64,000 nucleotides of DNA from Kribbella jiaozuonensis (GTDB taxonomy: Bacteria; Actinomycetota; Actinomycetes; Propionibacteriales; Kribbellaceae). Position 1 is the stretch's first letter. Every line of letters begins with the position of its first letter. Positions 16,864-25,545 of the stretch are shown piece after piece. The notes under the pieces are model-generated. The model was given only the letters and a program-made list of their open reading frames with translations, ran no database searches and was not told where the DNA came from. The DNA lies in contig NZ_SZPZ01000004.1 in assembly GCF_005233875.1 (NCBI RefSeq), positions 868,001-932,000 of the forward strand, written 5' to 3'. The translations under genes were made by a program, and so were the position numbers.

Positions 16864-19800
16864 CGTGGATCCTCGGCACCCAGTCCTGCAGGGACCGTAC
16901 GCCGATGTCCCCCGCCCGCTGTGCCTCGATGCCCTGTACGGCGGCCGCGAGCCCCTGCACCGTGGTGATGCACGGGATGTTCCGCGCCACCGCCGCGCTG
17001 CGGATCTCGTAGCCGTCCAGCCGTGGCGAGCCGCCCTGCGTGATCCCGATCGGCGTGTTGACGATCAGGTTCAGCTCGCCGTCCTGGACCATCTGGACGA
17101 TCGTCGGCTCGCCGTTCGGGCCGGGGCCCTGGCTGCTCTTGCGGACCGTGATCGCTTCGACCCCGTTGCGCCGCAGCACGTCCGCCGTACCTTCGGTCGC
17201 GTAGATCTGGAAGCCGAGATCCGCCAGCCGCTTGACCGGGAAGATCATGTGCCGCTTGTCCCGGTTCGCGACCGAGACGAACACCTTGCCGTCGATCGGC
17301 AGCGGCTGCGACGCACCCGCCTGCGACTTCGCGAACGCCGTACCGAAGGTGTCGTCGATGCCCATCACCTCGCCGGTGGACTTCATCTCCGGCCCGAGCA
17401 CGGTGTCGACCGACGAGCCGTCGATGGTCCGGAACCGGTTGAACGGCATCACGGCTTCCTTCACCGCGATCGGCGTCGTCGTCGGCAGCGTGCCGCCGTC
17501 ACCGGTGGCCGGCAGCAACCCCTCGGTCCGCAGCTCGGCGATCGTTGCCCCGAGCATCACCCGGGCCGCGGCCTTGGCCAGCGGCGTCGCGGTCGCCTTC
17601 GACACGAACGGCACGGTCCGCGACGCCCGCGGGTTCGCCTCCAGCACGTAGAGGACATCGCCGGCCAGCGCGTACTGGATGTTGATCAACCCGCGTACGC
17701 CGACCCCGCGAGCGATCGCTTCGGTCGACGTCCGGAGCTTCTCGATGTCCGCGTTCCCGAGCGTGATCGGCGGCAGCGCACAGGACGAGTCGCCGGAGTG
17801 CACCCCGGCCTCCTCGATGTGCTCCATCACGCCGCCGAGGAACAACTCGTTCCCGTCGTACAACCCGTCCACGTCGATCTCGACCGCGTCGTCCAGGAAC
17901 CGGTCGATCAGCACCGGGTGCTCGAAAGCATTCCCGCCGCCGAGCCGCTCCAGTGCAGCCGACAGCTCGGCCTCGCTGTAGACGATCTCCATCCCGCGCC
18001 CGCCCAGCACGTACGACGGCCGCACCAGGACCGGGAACCCGATCTCCTCGGCCACCGCCTGCGCCTCGTCGGCGGACAGCGCCGTACCGTGCTTCGGCGC
18101 CGGCAGCTGTGCCTCCGCGAGCACCTTCCCGAACGCGCCCCGCTCCTCGGCCAGGTGAATGGCCTCCGGCGACGTCCCGACGATCGGTACGCCGGCATCC
18201 GCGAGCCGCTGCGCCAACCCCAGCGGCGTCTGGCCGCCGAGCTGCACGATCACGCCGGCGACCGGGCCGGCCTGCTGCTCGGCGTACACGATCTCGAGCA
18301 CGTCCTCGCAGGTGAGCGGCTCGAAGTACAGCCGGTCGGAGGTGTCGTAGTCGGTCGAGACCGTCTCCGGGTTGCAGTTCACCATCACCGTGCAGTAGCC
18401 GGCCTCGCGCAGCGCCATCGACGCGTGCACGCAGGAGTAGTCGAACTCGATCCCCTGGCCGATCCGGTTCGGCCCCGAGCCCAGGATCAGCACGGCCGGA
18501 GTCTCGCGCGGTGCTACTTCGCTCTCCTCGTCGTACGACGAGTAGTGGTACGGCGTCTCGGCCTTGAACTCGGCCGCACAGGTGTCGACCGTCTTGTAGA
18601 CCGGCCGGATCCCGAGCGCCTGCCGCACCCCGCGGACGACGTCCTCGGTCAGCCCGCGGATCTCGGCCAGCTGCAGGTCCGAGAACCCGTGCCGCTTGGC
18701 CAGCTTGATGACCTCGGGCGTGAGCCGCGGTGCGGCCGCGACCTGCAACGCGGTCTCGTGCAGCAGGTACAGCTGGTCCACGAACCACGGGTCGATCTTG
18801 GTCGCCTCGAAGATCTCGTCCGGCGTCGCGCCGGCCCGGATCGCGTCCATGATGATCCGCAGCCGGCCGTCCTGCGGCGTCTTGATTGCCTCCAGCAACG
18901 GCTCCAGCTCGCTCGCCGGATGACCGGCCCAGGTGAACCGGGCCTCCGGCTTCTCCAGCGACCGGAGCGCCTTCTGCAGCGCCTCGGTGTAGTTGCGGCC
19001 GATCGCCATCGCCTCGCCGACGCTCTTCATATGCGTGGTCAGCGTGGCGTCCGCGGCCGGGAACTTCTCGAACGCGAACCGCGGCACCTTCACCACCACG
19101 TAGTCCAGCGTCGGCTCGAAGCTGGCCGGCGTCTGCTTGGTGATGTCGTTCGGGATCTCGTCCAGCGTGTAGCCGATGGCAACCTTCGCGGCGATCTTCG
19201 CGATCGGGAAGCCGGTCGCCTTCGACGCCAGCGCGGACGAGCGCGAGACCCGCGGGTTCATCTCGATCACGATCAGCCGGCCGTCGGCCGGGTTCACCGC
19301 GAACTGGATGTTGCAGCCGCCGGTGTCGACGCCGACCTCGCGGATGATGCCGATGGCAAGGTCCCGCATGACCTGGTACTCGCGGTCGGTCAGCGTCATC
19401 GCCGGCGCGACCGTGACCGAGTCGCCGGTGTGCACGCCCATCGGGTCGACGTTCTCGATCGAGCAGATGATCACGACGTTGTCGGCCTTGTCGCGCATCA
19501 CCTCCAGCTCGTACTCCTTCCAGCCGAGGATCGACTCCTCGATCAGGACCTCGGTCGTCGGCGAGGCGTGCAGCCCGGCGCCGGCGATCCGGCGCAGGTC
19601 GGCCTCGTCGTACGCCATCCCGGAGCCGACGCCGCCCATCGTGAACGACGGCCGCACGACCAGCGGGTACCCGAGCTGGTCCGCGGCACCCATCACGTCG
19701 TCGAGCGTGTGGCAGATCACCGACCGCGCGGTCTCCGCACCGAGCTTCTCGACGATGTGCTTGAACGACTCCCGGTTCTCACCGCGCTGGATCGCGTCGA

Positions 19801-20158
19801 CGGACGCGCCGATCAGCTCCACGCCGTACTTCTCGAGTACGCCGTTCTCGTGCAGGGCGATCGCCGCGTTCAGCGCGGTCTGGCCGCCGAGGGTGGCGAG
19901 CAGCGCGTTCGGGCGCTCCTTCTCGATCACCTTCTCGACGAACTCCGGCGTGATCGGCTCGACGTACGTGGCGTCGGCGAACTCCGGATCGGTCATGATC
20001 GTGGCCGGGTTCGAGTTCACCAGGACGACCCGGAAGCCCTCCTCGCGCAGCACCCGGCAGGCCTGCGTGCCGGAGTAGTCGAACTCGCAGGCCTGACCGA
20101 TCACGATCGGGCCGGAGCCGATCACCAGCACCGACTCGATATCTGTACGCCGCGGCAT
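16856..20158 (-). CDS. carB: Carbamoyl phosphate synthetase, large subunit
   Basis: This 1100-residue ATP-grasp protein makes carbamoyl phosphate from bicarbonate, two ATP and ammonia delivered by CarA. The two homologous halves are visible: SVLVIGSGPIVIGQACEFDYSG at the start and VLILGSGPNRIGQGIEFDYS from about residue 553. Each is followed by an ATP-grasp block (for example LVVRPSFTMGGVGSGMAY). The C-terminal ~140 residues form the MGS-like allosteric domain (FATEGTADVLRRNGV-type sequence), where UMP and ornithine act in other bacteria. It starts with TGATG overlapping the carA stop. Confidence 0.98.
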   Translation of the reverse strand: MPRRTDIESVLVIGSGPIVIGQACEFDYSGTQACRVLREEGFRVVLVNSNPATIMTDPEFADATYVEPITPEFVEKVIEKERPNALLATLGGQTALNAAIALHENGVLEKYGVELIGASVDAIQRGENRESFKHIVEKLGAETARSVICHTLDDVMGAADQLGYPLVVRPSFTMGGVGSGMAYDEADLRRIAGAGLHASPTTEVLIEESILGWKEYELEVMRDKADNVVIICSIENVDPMGVHTGDSVTVAPAMTLTDREYQVMRDLAIGIIREVGVDTGGCNIQFAVNPADGRLIVIEMNPRVSRSSALASKATGFPIAKIAAKVAIGYTLDEIPNDITKQTPASFEPTLDYVVVKVPRFAFEKFPAADATLTTHMKSVGEAMAIGRNYTEALQKALRSLEKPEARFTWAGHPASELEPLLEAIKTPQDGRLRIIMDAIRAGATPDEIFEATKIDPWFVDQLYLLHETALQVAAAPRLTPEVIKLAKRHGFSDLQLAEIRGLTEDVVRGVRQALGIRPVYKTVDTCAAEFKAETPYHYSSYDEESEVAPRETPAVLILGSGPNRIGQGIEFDYSCVHASMALREAGYCTVMVNCNPETVSTDYDTSDRLYFEPLTCEDVLEIVYAEQQAGPVAGVIVQLGGQTPLGLAQRLADAGVPIVGTSPEAIHLAEERGAFGKVLAEAQLPAPKHGTALSADEAQAVAEEIGFPVLVRPSYVLGGRGMEIVYSEAELSAALERLGGGNAFEHPVLIDRFLDDAVEIDVDGLYDGNELFLGGVMEHIEEAGVHSGDSSCALPPITLGNADIEKLRTSTEAIARGVGVRGLINIQYALAGDVLYVLEANPRASRTVPFVSKATATPLAKAAARVMLGATIAELRTEGLLPATGDGGTLPTTTPIAVKEAVMPFNRFRTIDGSSVDTVLGPEMKSTGEVMGIDDTFGTAFAKSQAGASQPLPIDGKVFVSVANRDKRHMIFPVKRLADLGFQIYATEGTADVLRRNGVEAITVRKSSQGPGPNGEPTIVQMVQDGELNLIVNTPIGITQGGSPRLDGYEIRSAAVARNIPCITTVQGLAAAVQGIEAQRAGDIGVRSLQDWVPRIHGV

Positions 20159-21279
20159 CAGGCCCTCCCCTCCATCAACTCAACGAACCGGTCGAACAGG
20201 TACGCCGAGTCGTGCGGACCGGCCGCCGCCTCGGGGTGGTACTGCACCGAGAAGGCCAGGACCCGGCCGTCGCGACCGGTCAGCTTGAGCCCCTCGACCA
20301 CGTTGTCGTTCAAAGACACATGCGACACCTCGGCCGTGCCGTACGGCGTCTCCACCGTCTCCTCGATCGGCGCGTCCACGGCGAAGCCGTGGTTCTGCGC
20401 GGTGATCTCGACCTTCCCGGTCGCCCGGTCGAGCACCGGCTGGTTGATCCCGCGGTGCCCGTACTTCAGCTTGAACGTCCCGAGTCCGAGCGCGCGCCCG
20501 AACACCTGGTTGCCGAAGCAGATCCCGAAGTACGGCTTGCCCCGCTGCAGCAGCTCCTTGAGCAGCGTGGTCGGGTGCTCGGTGGTCTCCGGGTCGCCCG
20601 GGCCGTTGCTCATGAAGATGCCGTCCGGGTTGACGGCGAGGACCTCGTCCAGCGACGCGGTCGCCGGCATCACGTGGACCTCGATGCCACGCTCGGCCAT
20701 TCGCTTCGGTGTCATCGACTTGATCCCGAGGTCGAGCGCGACCACGGTGAACCTACGTTCGCCGACAGCGGGTACGACGTACGTCTCGGCGGTGGTGACC
20801 TCGTCGGCGAGGTCCGCGCCCACCATCGGCGCCTGCTGCAGCACCTTCTCCAGCAGCGCGGACGGGTCGAGGATCTCGGTGGAGATGCCCGCCCGCATCG
20901 CGCCGCGCTCACGCAGGTGGCGGGTCAGTGCGCGGGTGTCGATGCCGGAGATCCCGACGATCCCCTGGCTCTTCAGCTGGTCGTCGAGGGACCGCTTCGC
21001 GCGCCAGTTCGACGGCACGCGGGCCGGGTCGCGGACGACGTACCCGGCGACCCAGATCCGCTCCGACTCGTCGTCCTCGTCGTTGATCCCGGTGTTGCCG
21101 ATGTGCGGCGCGGTCTGGGTGACGATCTGCCGGTGGTACGACGGGTCGGTCAGCGTCTCCTGGTACCCGGTCATGCCGGTGGTGAACACCGCCTCGCCGT
21201 ACGTCTCGCCGGTCGCCCCGTACGACGTGCCGGCGAACGACCGGCCGTCCTCGAGGACCAGTAGCGCGGGCTGGCTCAT
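20158..21279 (-). CDS. carA: Carbamoyl phosphate synthetase, small (glutaminase) subunit
   Basis: This class I glutamine amidotransferase supplies ammonia to CarB through a tunnel. The nucleophile is C254 in FGICFGNQVFG, and the His/Glu pair is H348/E350 in QYHPEAA. The N-terminal CarA domain (ALLVLEDGRSFAGTSYGATG) is complete. The 373 residues are typical. Its start overlaps the end of the preceding PH-like gene by 4 bp. Feeding both pyrimidine and arginine synthesis is known for the family. No separate arginine promoter was seen. Confidence 0.98.
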   Translation of the reverse strand: MSQPALLVLEDGRSFAGTSYGATGETYGEAVFTTGMTGYQETLTDPSYHRQIVTQTAPHIGNTGINDEDDESERIWVAGYVVRDPARVPSNWRAKRSLDDQLKSQGIVGISGIDTRALTRHLRERGAMRAGISTEILDPSALLEKVLQQAPMVGADLADEVTTAETYVVPAVGERRFTVVALDLGIKSMTPKRMAERGIEVHVMPATASLDEVLAVNPDGIFMSNGPGDPETTEHPTTLLKELLQRGKPYFGICFGNQVFGRALGLGTFKLKYGHRGINQPVLDRATGKVEITAQNHGFAVDAPIEETVETPYGTAEVSHVSLNDNVVEGLKLTGRDGRVLAFSVQYHPEAAAGPHDSAYLFDRFVELMEGRA

Positions 21280-21767
21280 CTTTGCTCGGCTCCGATCAGT
21301 GTTGCGATGGATTCGGTCAGGGCGGCGGTGTCGGCCTTGCGACGCGGGCGGAACCCGGTGTCGAGCTCGCGGCCGTCGTGCGTCCAGGTGACCACGACCA
21401 GGCCGGACTTCTCCGCGGTCACCTTGCCGGCGATCCCGCGGTCGGTCCGTACGCCGGTCAGCTGGTCGACGGGGATGAACACATCCGTCGCGCCCTGCCG
21501 GTGGAAGATCAGGCCGGCCTCACTGACGGCCAGGTCCGCGATACTGCGGACTCCCAGTTCGTGCACGGCGATCCGGTCCATCCAGTCGCCGGCACTCGTG
21601 GTTGCGACGTACACCCCTTCTACGCCGCGAAGCTTGTCCGCCGGCGCCGCGGGCAGCGGCGCCAGGTCGGACTGCCGGGACTGGCGGTTCCGCCAGCCCC
21701 GGTACATGCCGAAGTAGCCCGCCGCCAGCACCAGCAGCGTGCCGAGTATGCCCAGGAAGGCCTTCAC
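21276..21767 (-). CDS. PH-like membrane-anchored protein of the pyr operon
   Basis: This 163-residue protein has one N-terminal membrane helix (LGILGTLLVLAAGYFGMYRGW), a short linker and a beta-rich cytoplasmic domain of PH-like type (VEGVYVATTSAGDWMDRIAVHELG, then LIFHRQGATDVFIPVDQLTGV). Homologues occupy the same position between pyrC and carA in mycobacteria and streptomycetes, so the link to pyrimidine synthesis is conserved but unexplained. Both junctions are 4-bp overlaps, so it is certainly in the operon. No enzyme motif is visible. Confidence 0.85.
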   Translation of the reverse strand: MKAFLGILGTLLVLAAGYFGMYRGWRNRQSRQSDLAPLPAAPADKLRGVEGVYVATTSAGDWMDRIAVHELGVRSIADLAVSEAGLIFHRQGATDVFIPVDQLTGVRTDRGIAGKVTAEKSGLVVVTWTHDGRELDTGFRPRRKADTAALTESIATLIGAEQR

Positions 21768-23056
21768 CGGGTCAGCTCACCGTCCAGGACGACCGGCGTA
21801 CCGCGGAGGAACGTCGCGACCACCTTGCCCGGCAGCGTCATCCCCTCGAACGGCGTGTTCCGCGACAGCGACACCGACTCGTCCGGTACGACGGTCCGCT
21901 CGACGCGCGGGTCGTACAGGACGACGTTCGCCGGCGCACCGACCTCCAGCGGACGGCCGTGCTCCGAGATCTGCCCGATCGCGGACGGCCGGTAGCTCAT
22001 CCGGTCGGCGACGTCGGACCAGGTCAGCAGCTTGGTGTCGATCATTGCGTGCTGTACGACGCTGAGCGCCGTCTCCAGGCCGGTCATGCCGAACGCGGCC
22101 GCGCTCCACTCGCAGTCCTTGTCCTCCACCGGGTGCGGCGCGTGGTCGGTGGCGACGATGTCGATCGTCCCGTCGGCGAGGCCCTCGCGGACCGCCTCGA
22201 CGTCCTCCTTGGTGCGCAGCGGCGGGTTCACCTTGTACACCGGGTTGTAGGAGGCGGCCAGGTCCTCGGTGAGCAGCAGGTGGTGCGGCGTGACCTCGGC
22301 GGTGACCTCCAGCCCGCGGCGCTTGGCGGCGCGGACGATCTCCACCGAACCCTTGGTGGACAGGTGGCAGATGTGCAGCTTCGATCCGACGTGTGCGTTG
22401 AGCAGGATGTCGCGGGCGATGATCGCCTCCTCGGCGACACTCGGCCAACCGGTCAGCCCGAGTACGCCGGACAGCGCGCCCTCGTTCATCTGGGCGCCCT
22501 GGGTCAGCCGCGGCTCCTGCGCGTGCTGGGCGATCACCCCGTCGAACGCCTTCACGTACTCGAGCGCGCGCCGCATCAGCGCGGCGTCCCAGACGCAGTC
22601 GCCGTCGTCGGAGAACACCCGGACGCGAGCCGCCGAGTCCGCCATCGCGCCGAGCTCCGCGAGCTGCGTGCCCTTCCGGCCGACGGTGACCGCGCCGATC
22701 GGGTACACATCGGCGTACCCGGCGTCGCGGCCGAGGCGCCAGACCTGCTCGACCACGCCGGCGGTGTCGGCGACCGGGTCGGTGTTGGCCATCGCGAACA
22801 CCGCGGTGAAGCCGCCCACAGCCGCGGCCCGGGTGCCGGTCAGCACGGTCTCGGCGTCCTCCCGGCCGGGCTCACGCAGGTGCGTGTGCAGATCGACCAG
22901 ACCCGGCAGCGCGACCAGGCCCCGCGCGTCGATGGTCTGCACGTCGGCCGGCGCGTCGAGGTTGGTGCCGACAGCAACGATCTCGCCGTTGTCGATCAGC
23001 AGATCCGCCACCTCACCGCCGACGATGCTCGCTCCGGTGATCAGGTACGCGGTCAT
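21764..23056 (-). CDS. pyrC: Dihydroorotase
   Basis: This zinc amidohydrolase cyclises carbamoyl aspartate to dihydroorotate. The metal-binding DLHTHLREPG is at residues 55-64 (H57, H59), and the late ATDHAPHPVEDK carries the catalytic Asp. YKVNPPLRTKEDVEAV lies between. The open frame extends to 23389, but the ATG at 23056 overlaps the pyrB stop (ATGA) and begins the conserved YLITGASIVGGEVADLLI, giving 430 residues. It is the type I dihydroorotase usual in Gram-positive bacteria. Confidence 0.97.
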   Translation of the reverse strand: MTAYLITGASIVGGEVADLLIDNGEIVAVGTNLDAPADVQTIDARGLVALPGLVDLHTHLREPGREDAETVLTGTRAAAVGGFTAVFAMANTDPVADTAGVVEQVWRLGRDAGYADVYPIGAVTVGRKGTQLAELGAMADSAARVRVFSDDGDCVWDAALMRRALEYVKAFDGVIAQHAQEPRLTQGAQMNEGALSGVLGLTGWPSVAEEAIIARDILLNAHVGSKLHICHLSTKGSVEIVRAAKRRGLEVTAEVTPHHLLLTEDLAASYNPVYKVNPPLRTKEDVEAVREGLADGTIDIVATDHAPHPVEDKDCEWSAAAFGMTGLETALSVVQHAMIDTKLLTWSDVADRMSYRPSAIGQISEHGRPLEVGAPANVVLYDPRVERTVVPDESVSLSRNTPFEGMTLPGKVVATFLRGTPVVLDGELTR

Positions 23057-23988
23057 GCTGTGGTCTCCTCTTCGTTGCTTCCAGATAGCAGCAGGTACAG
23101 GACGGCCATGCGGATCGCCACGCCGTTCGTGACCTGCTCGACGATCACCGAGCGGGTGGAGTCGGCCACCTCGGCGCTGATCTCCATCCCGCGGTTCATC
23201 GGGCCGGGGTGCAGCACGATCGCGTCGTCCGGCAGCTGCGCCATCCGGTACTTGTCGAGGCCGTACCGCCGCGTGTACTCGCGGGCGCTCGGGAAGAACG
23301 CGTCGTTCATCCGCTCCCGCTGCACCCGCAGCATCATCACCGCGTCGCTCTTCGCCAGCGCGCCGTCCAGGTCGTACGACGTCGCGCACGGCCAGCTCGT
23401 CATGTCGACGGGCAGCAGGGTCGGCGGCGCGACCACGGTCACCTCGGCGCCGAGCGTCGCGAGCAGCAGCACGTTCGACCGGGCGACCCGCGAGTGCAGG
23501 ACGTCGCCGACGATCGTGATCCGGCGCCCGTCCAGCGAGCCGAGATGGCGGCGCATCGTGAACGCGTCGAGCAGCGCCTGGGTCGGGTGCTCGTGGGTGC
23601 CGTCACCGGCGTTCACCACCGAGCCGGTCATCCAGCCGGACTTCGCCAGCAGATGCGGCGCGCCGGACGAACCGTGCCGGCAGACCACACCGTCCGCACC
23701 CATCGCCTGCAGCGTCAGCGCGGTGTCCTTGAGGCTCTCGCCCTTGCTCACGCTGGAGCCCTTGGCGGAGAAGTTGATCACATCCGCCGACAGCCGCTTG
23801 GCGGCCGCCTCGAACGAGATCCGGGTCCGGGTCGAGTCCTCGAAGAACAGGTTGACCACGGTCCGCCCGCGCAGCGCGGGCAGCTTCTTGATCGGGCGGT
23901 CGGCCAGCGACCGCATCTCCTCGGCGGTGTCGAGGATCAGATTGGCCTCGTCGCGGCTCAGGTCGCCGGCACTCAGCAGATGTTTCAC
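23053..23988 (-). CDS. pyrB: Aspartate carbamoyltransferase catalytic chain
   Basis: This enzyme joins carbamoyl phosphate to aspartate, the first committed pyrimidine step. The phosphate-binding STRTRISFE lies at residues 52-60, HPTQALLDAFTM supplies the second conserved loop, and VLHPGPMNRGMEIS the third. The 311 residues match unregulated bacterial chains, and no pyrI is nearby, so control is expected at the level of PyrR. It overlaps pyrR by 4 bp and pyrC by 4 bp. Confidence 0.97.
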   Translation of the reverse strand: MKHLLSAGDLSRDEANLILDTAEEMRSLADRPIKKLPALRGRTVVNLFFEDSTRTRISFEAAAKRLSADVINFSAKGSSVSKGESLKDTALTLQAMGADGVVCRHGSSGAPHLLAKSGWMTGSVVNAGDGTHEHPTQALLDAFTMRRHLGSLDGRRITIVGDVLHSRVARSNVLLLATLGAEVTVVAPPTLLPVDMTSWPCATSYDLDGALAKSDAVMMLRVQRERMNDAFFPSAREYTRRYGLDKYRMAQLPDDAIVLHPGPMNRGMEISAEVADSTRSVIVEQVTNGVAIRMAVLYLLLSGSNEEETTA

Positions 23989-24578
23989 TTCGCCCCCTTG
24001 TCGGCGATCAGCACAGCGTCCTCGCCGTCGAACTCGGTCAGGTGGACCGTGACCCGCTCCACCAGCGAGGTCGGCAGGTTCTTGCCGACGTAGTCGGCGC
24101 GGATCGGCAGCTCGCGGTGGCCGCGGTCGACCAGCACGGCGAGCTGGACCGCACGCGGGCGGCCGATGTCGCCGAGCGCGTCGAGCGCCGCGCGGATCGT
24201 CCGGCCGGAGAACAACACGTCGTCGACGAGTACGACGACCTTGCCGTCGATCCCGCCCGCGGGGATGTCGGTGTGTTCCAGGCCACGGGGTGGCTTCAGA
24301 CCGATGTCGTCGCGGTACATGGTCACGTCGAGTGACCCTGTCGGTACGCTCTGCCCCTCAACCGCCTGGATCCGGGCGGAGACGCGCTGGGCCAGCGGGA
24401 CACCGCGGGTGGGGATGCCGAGCAGGACGACCGGGTCGGCGCCGCGGTTCCGCTCGAGAATCTCGTGGGCGATCCGGGTCAGTGCCCGGGAAATGTCGGA
24501 AGCATCGAGGACCTCGCGGCTACTGCGTTCCAGCGGCTGCGCGACGTCCGGAGTCTCTGCACTCTGGGCAGGGCTCAT
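23985..24578 (-). CDS. pyrR: PyrR, pyrimidine operon RNA-binding regulator / uracil phosphoribosyltransferase
   Basis: PyrR senses UMP and binds pyr mRNA; most members also convert uracil and PRPP to UMP. The PRPP loop VVLVDDVLFSGRTIRA is at residues 115-130. LLGIPTRGVPLAQR and DVTMYRDDIGLKP complete the type I phosphoribosyltransferase fold. The N-terminus is ~15 residues longer than the Bacillus protein. Just upstream, its own mRNA carries a PyrR-binding loop next to a strong AAAGGAGG ribosome-binding site. Translational autoregulation of the whole operon is therefore the likely mode, as reported for mycobacterial pyrR. Confidence 0.96.
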   Translation of the reverse strand: MSPAQSAETPDVAQPLERSSREVLDASDISRALTRIAHEILERNRGADPVVLLGIPTRGVPLAQRVSARIQAVEGQSVPTGSLDVTMYRDDIGLKPPRGLEHTDIPAGGIDGKVVVLVDDVLFSGRTIRAALDALGDIGRPRAVQLAVLVDRGHRELPIRADYVGKNLPTSLVERVTVHLTEFDGEDAVLIADKGAK

Positions 24579-24596
24579 CGCTACCGTTCCTCCTTT

Positions 24597-24614
24597 CCCG
24601 CCTCTCTGGACGGG
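24597..24614 (-). promoter_or_regulatory. PyrR-binding mRNA loop beside the pyrR ribosome-binding site
   Basis: Read on the minus strand, CCCG-TCCAGAGAGG-CGGG forms a stem (CCCG/CGGG) closing the TCCAGAGAGG loop that defines PyrR-binding RNA in Bacillus and actinobacteria. The stem's 3' side abuts the ribosome-binding site AGGAGG (24589-24594), 11-16 bases before the pyrR ATG. Bound PyrR would hide the site and repress translation. No terminator/antiterminator pair is visible, which argues against the Bacillus attenuation mode. Confidence 0.8.
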
Positions 24615-24667
24615 TCTTTAAAGGACGTTCGGACCGCTTGACATGGTATCGGATGTGACACGCCGTC

Positions 24668-24697
24668 TTGACGCTGGCCTCGCACCCAGAATATTGT
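24668..24697 (+). promoter_or_regulatory. bldD promoter
   Basis: TTGACG (24668-24673) and TATTGT (24692-24697), 18 bases apart, form a recognisable housekeeping promoter. They direct transcription toward bldD, with a predicted start near 24704 and an 80-nt leader. The -10 overlaps the first base of the BldD box. Confidence 0.65.
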
Positions 24698-24709
24698 TAC
24701 TCTGTGTAA
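24697..24709. promoter_or_regulatory. BldD box (autoregulatory operator)
   Basis: TTACTCTGTGTAA fits the published BldD consensus TNACNC(A/T)GNGTNA at every position. It spans the predicted transcription start of bldD, exactly where a repressor would act. The divergent pyrR gene starts about 120 bp away, so an effect on pyr expression cannot be excluded. Confidence 0.8.
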
Positions 24710-24783
24710 TCGAGGGGGGTTTCACCATCCGGCCCGTTCCCTGCGGGCCGGACATGACGAAACTAGTCGGAGGGAAGACCAGC

Positions 24784-25299
24784 GTGCCTAGCGAATACGC
24801 GAAGACACTGGGTGGCAAGCTACGCGCCATCCGCCAGCAGCAAGGGTTGTCGCTGCATGGTGTGGAAGAGAAGTCCAAGGGTCGCTGGAAGGCGGTCGTC
24901 GTCGGCTCTTACGAGCGTGGCGATCGAGCCGTCACGGTCCAGAAGCTCGCGGAGCTCGCCGATTTCTACGGCGTGCCGATCCGTGAACTGCTCCCTGGTT
25001 CCGCCAGCGCGGCCGCGGCTGCTGCCGCTCCGCCCCGGTTGATCCTCGACCTGGAGGCCCTGCAACACCTCGACGCGAGCGAGGCGGGTCCGCTGACGCG
25101 GTACGCCGCCACGATCCAGGCTCAGCGTGGGGACTACAACGGAAAGGTGCTGTCGATCCGGCAGGACGACATGCGGACGCTCGCCGTGATCTACGACGAG
25201 TCGCCGACGACGCTGACCGAGCGTTTCATCTCCTGGGGCGTGCTGAACCCGGAGGCGAAGGGTGAGGTCGAGGAATCGTCCGAGGCAGCCGGCGCCTGA
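24784..25299 (+). CDS. bldD: BldD developmental master regulator
   Basis: This transcription factor represses sporulation and specialised-metabolism genes during vegetative growth when dimerised by tetrameric cyclic-di-GMP. The XRE-type helix-turn-helix spans residues ~8-68 (LGGKLRAIRQQQGLSLHGVE; WKAVVVGSYERGDRAVTVQK). The C-terminal domain keeps the bipartite c-di-GMP motif RGD-X8-RQDD: R115, D117, R126, D129. The frame is open from 24643, but the GTG at 24784, with GGAGG ten bases upstream, starts the conserved SEYAKTLG. It is 171 residues long and the only plus-strand gene in this stretch. An acidic tail (GEVEESSEAAGA) replaces the Streptomyces end. Confidence 0.97.
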   Translation: MPSEYAKTLGGKLRAIRQQQGLSLHGVEEKSKGRWKAVVVGSYERGDRAVTVQKLAELADFYGVPIRELLPGSASAAAAAAAPPRLILDLEALQHLDASEAGPLTRYAATIQAQRGDYNGKVLSIRQDDMRTLAVIYDESPTTLTERFISWGVLNPEAKGEVEESSEAAGA

Positions 25300-25545
25300 C
25301 GCCTAGCGTCAATCGAAGGCACTAGACGGTCGGGGCTTGTAGCAGCTGGCCCGCGGCCGCCCGCCTTCTCCATCTGACCCAACAGAGCAGCACCAGCGGC
25401 AGGTACCACCTCACCAGCCGCGTACGGGGACGCATCGGCGGCCCGGGACCGTACCGAGACGGTCACCGGGCCAGATACAGAGAGGGACTCGGAGAGGGCT
25501 CGCCCCCCTCGTTCCTCAACCAGAATTCCCGGCCGCCAGGGCTTC
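25300..25545. other. bldD-nusB convergent intergenic region with hairpins
   Basis: No gene is seen in this 246-bp gap. Two inverted repeats could end transcription from both sides. TGACGC-CTA-GCGTCA (25297-25311) begins in the bldD stop codon. GACCGT (25447-25452) pairs with ACGGTC (25459-25464), flanked by CCGG on both sides. Neither has a T tract. Confidence 0.35.

Noticed and set aside
16565..21391. A 1608-residue plus-strand open frame opposite pyrD, carB and carA
   Set aside because: It is a GC-bias shadow: Arg/His/Asp-rich without domains, on the opposite strand of three firmly identified enzymes.
24643..24783. N-terminal extension of BldD by 47 residues
   Set aside because: The extension covers the promoter, the BldD box and the leader; the family starts at the GTG at 24784.
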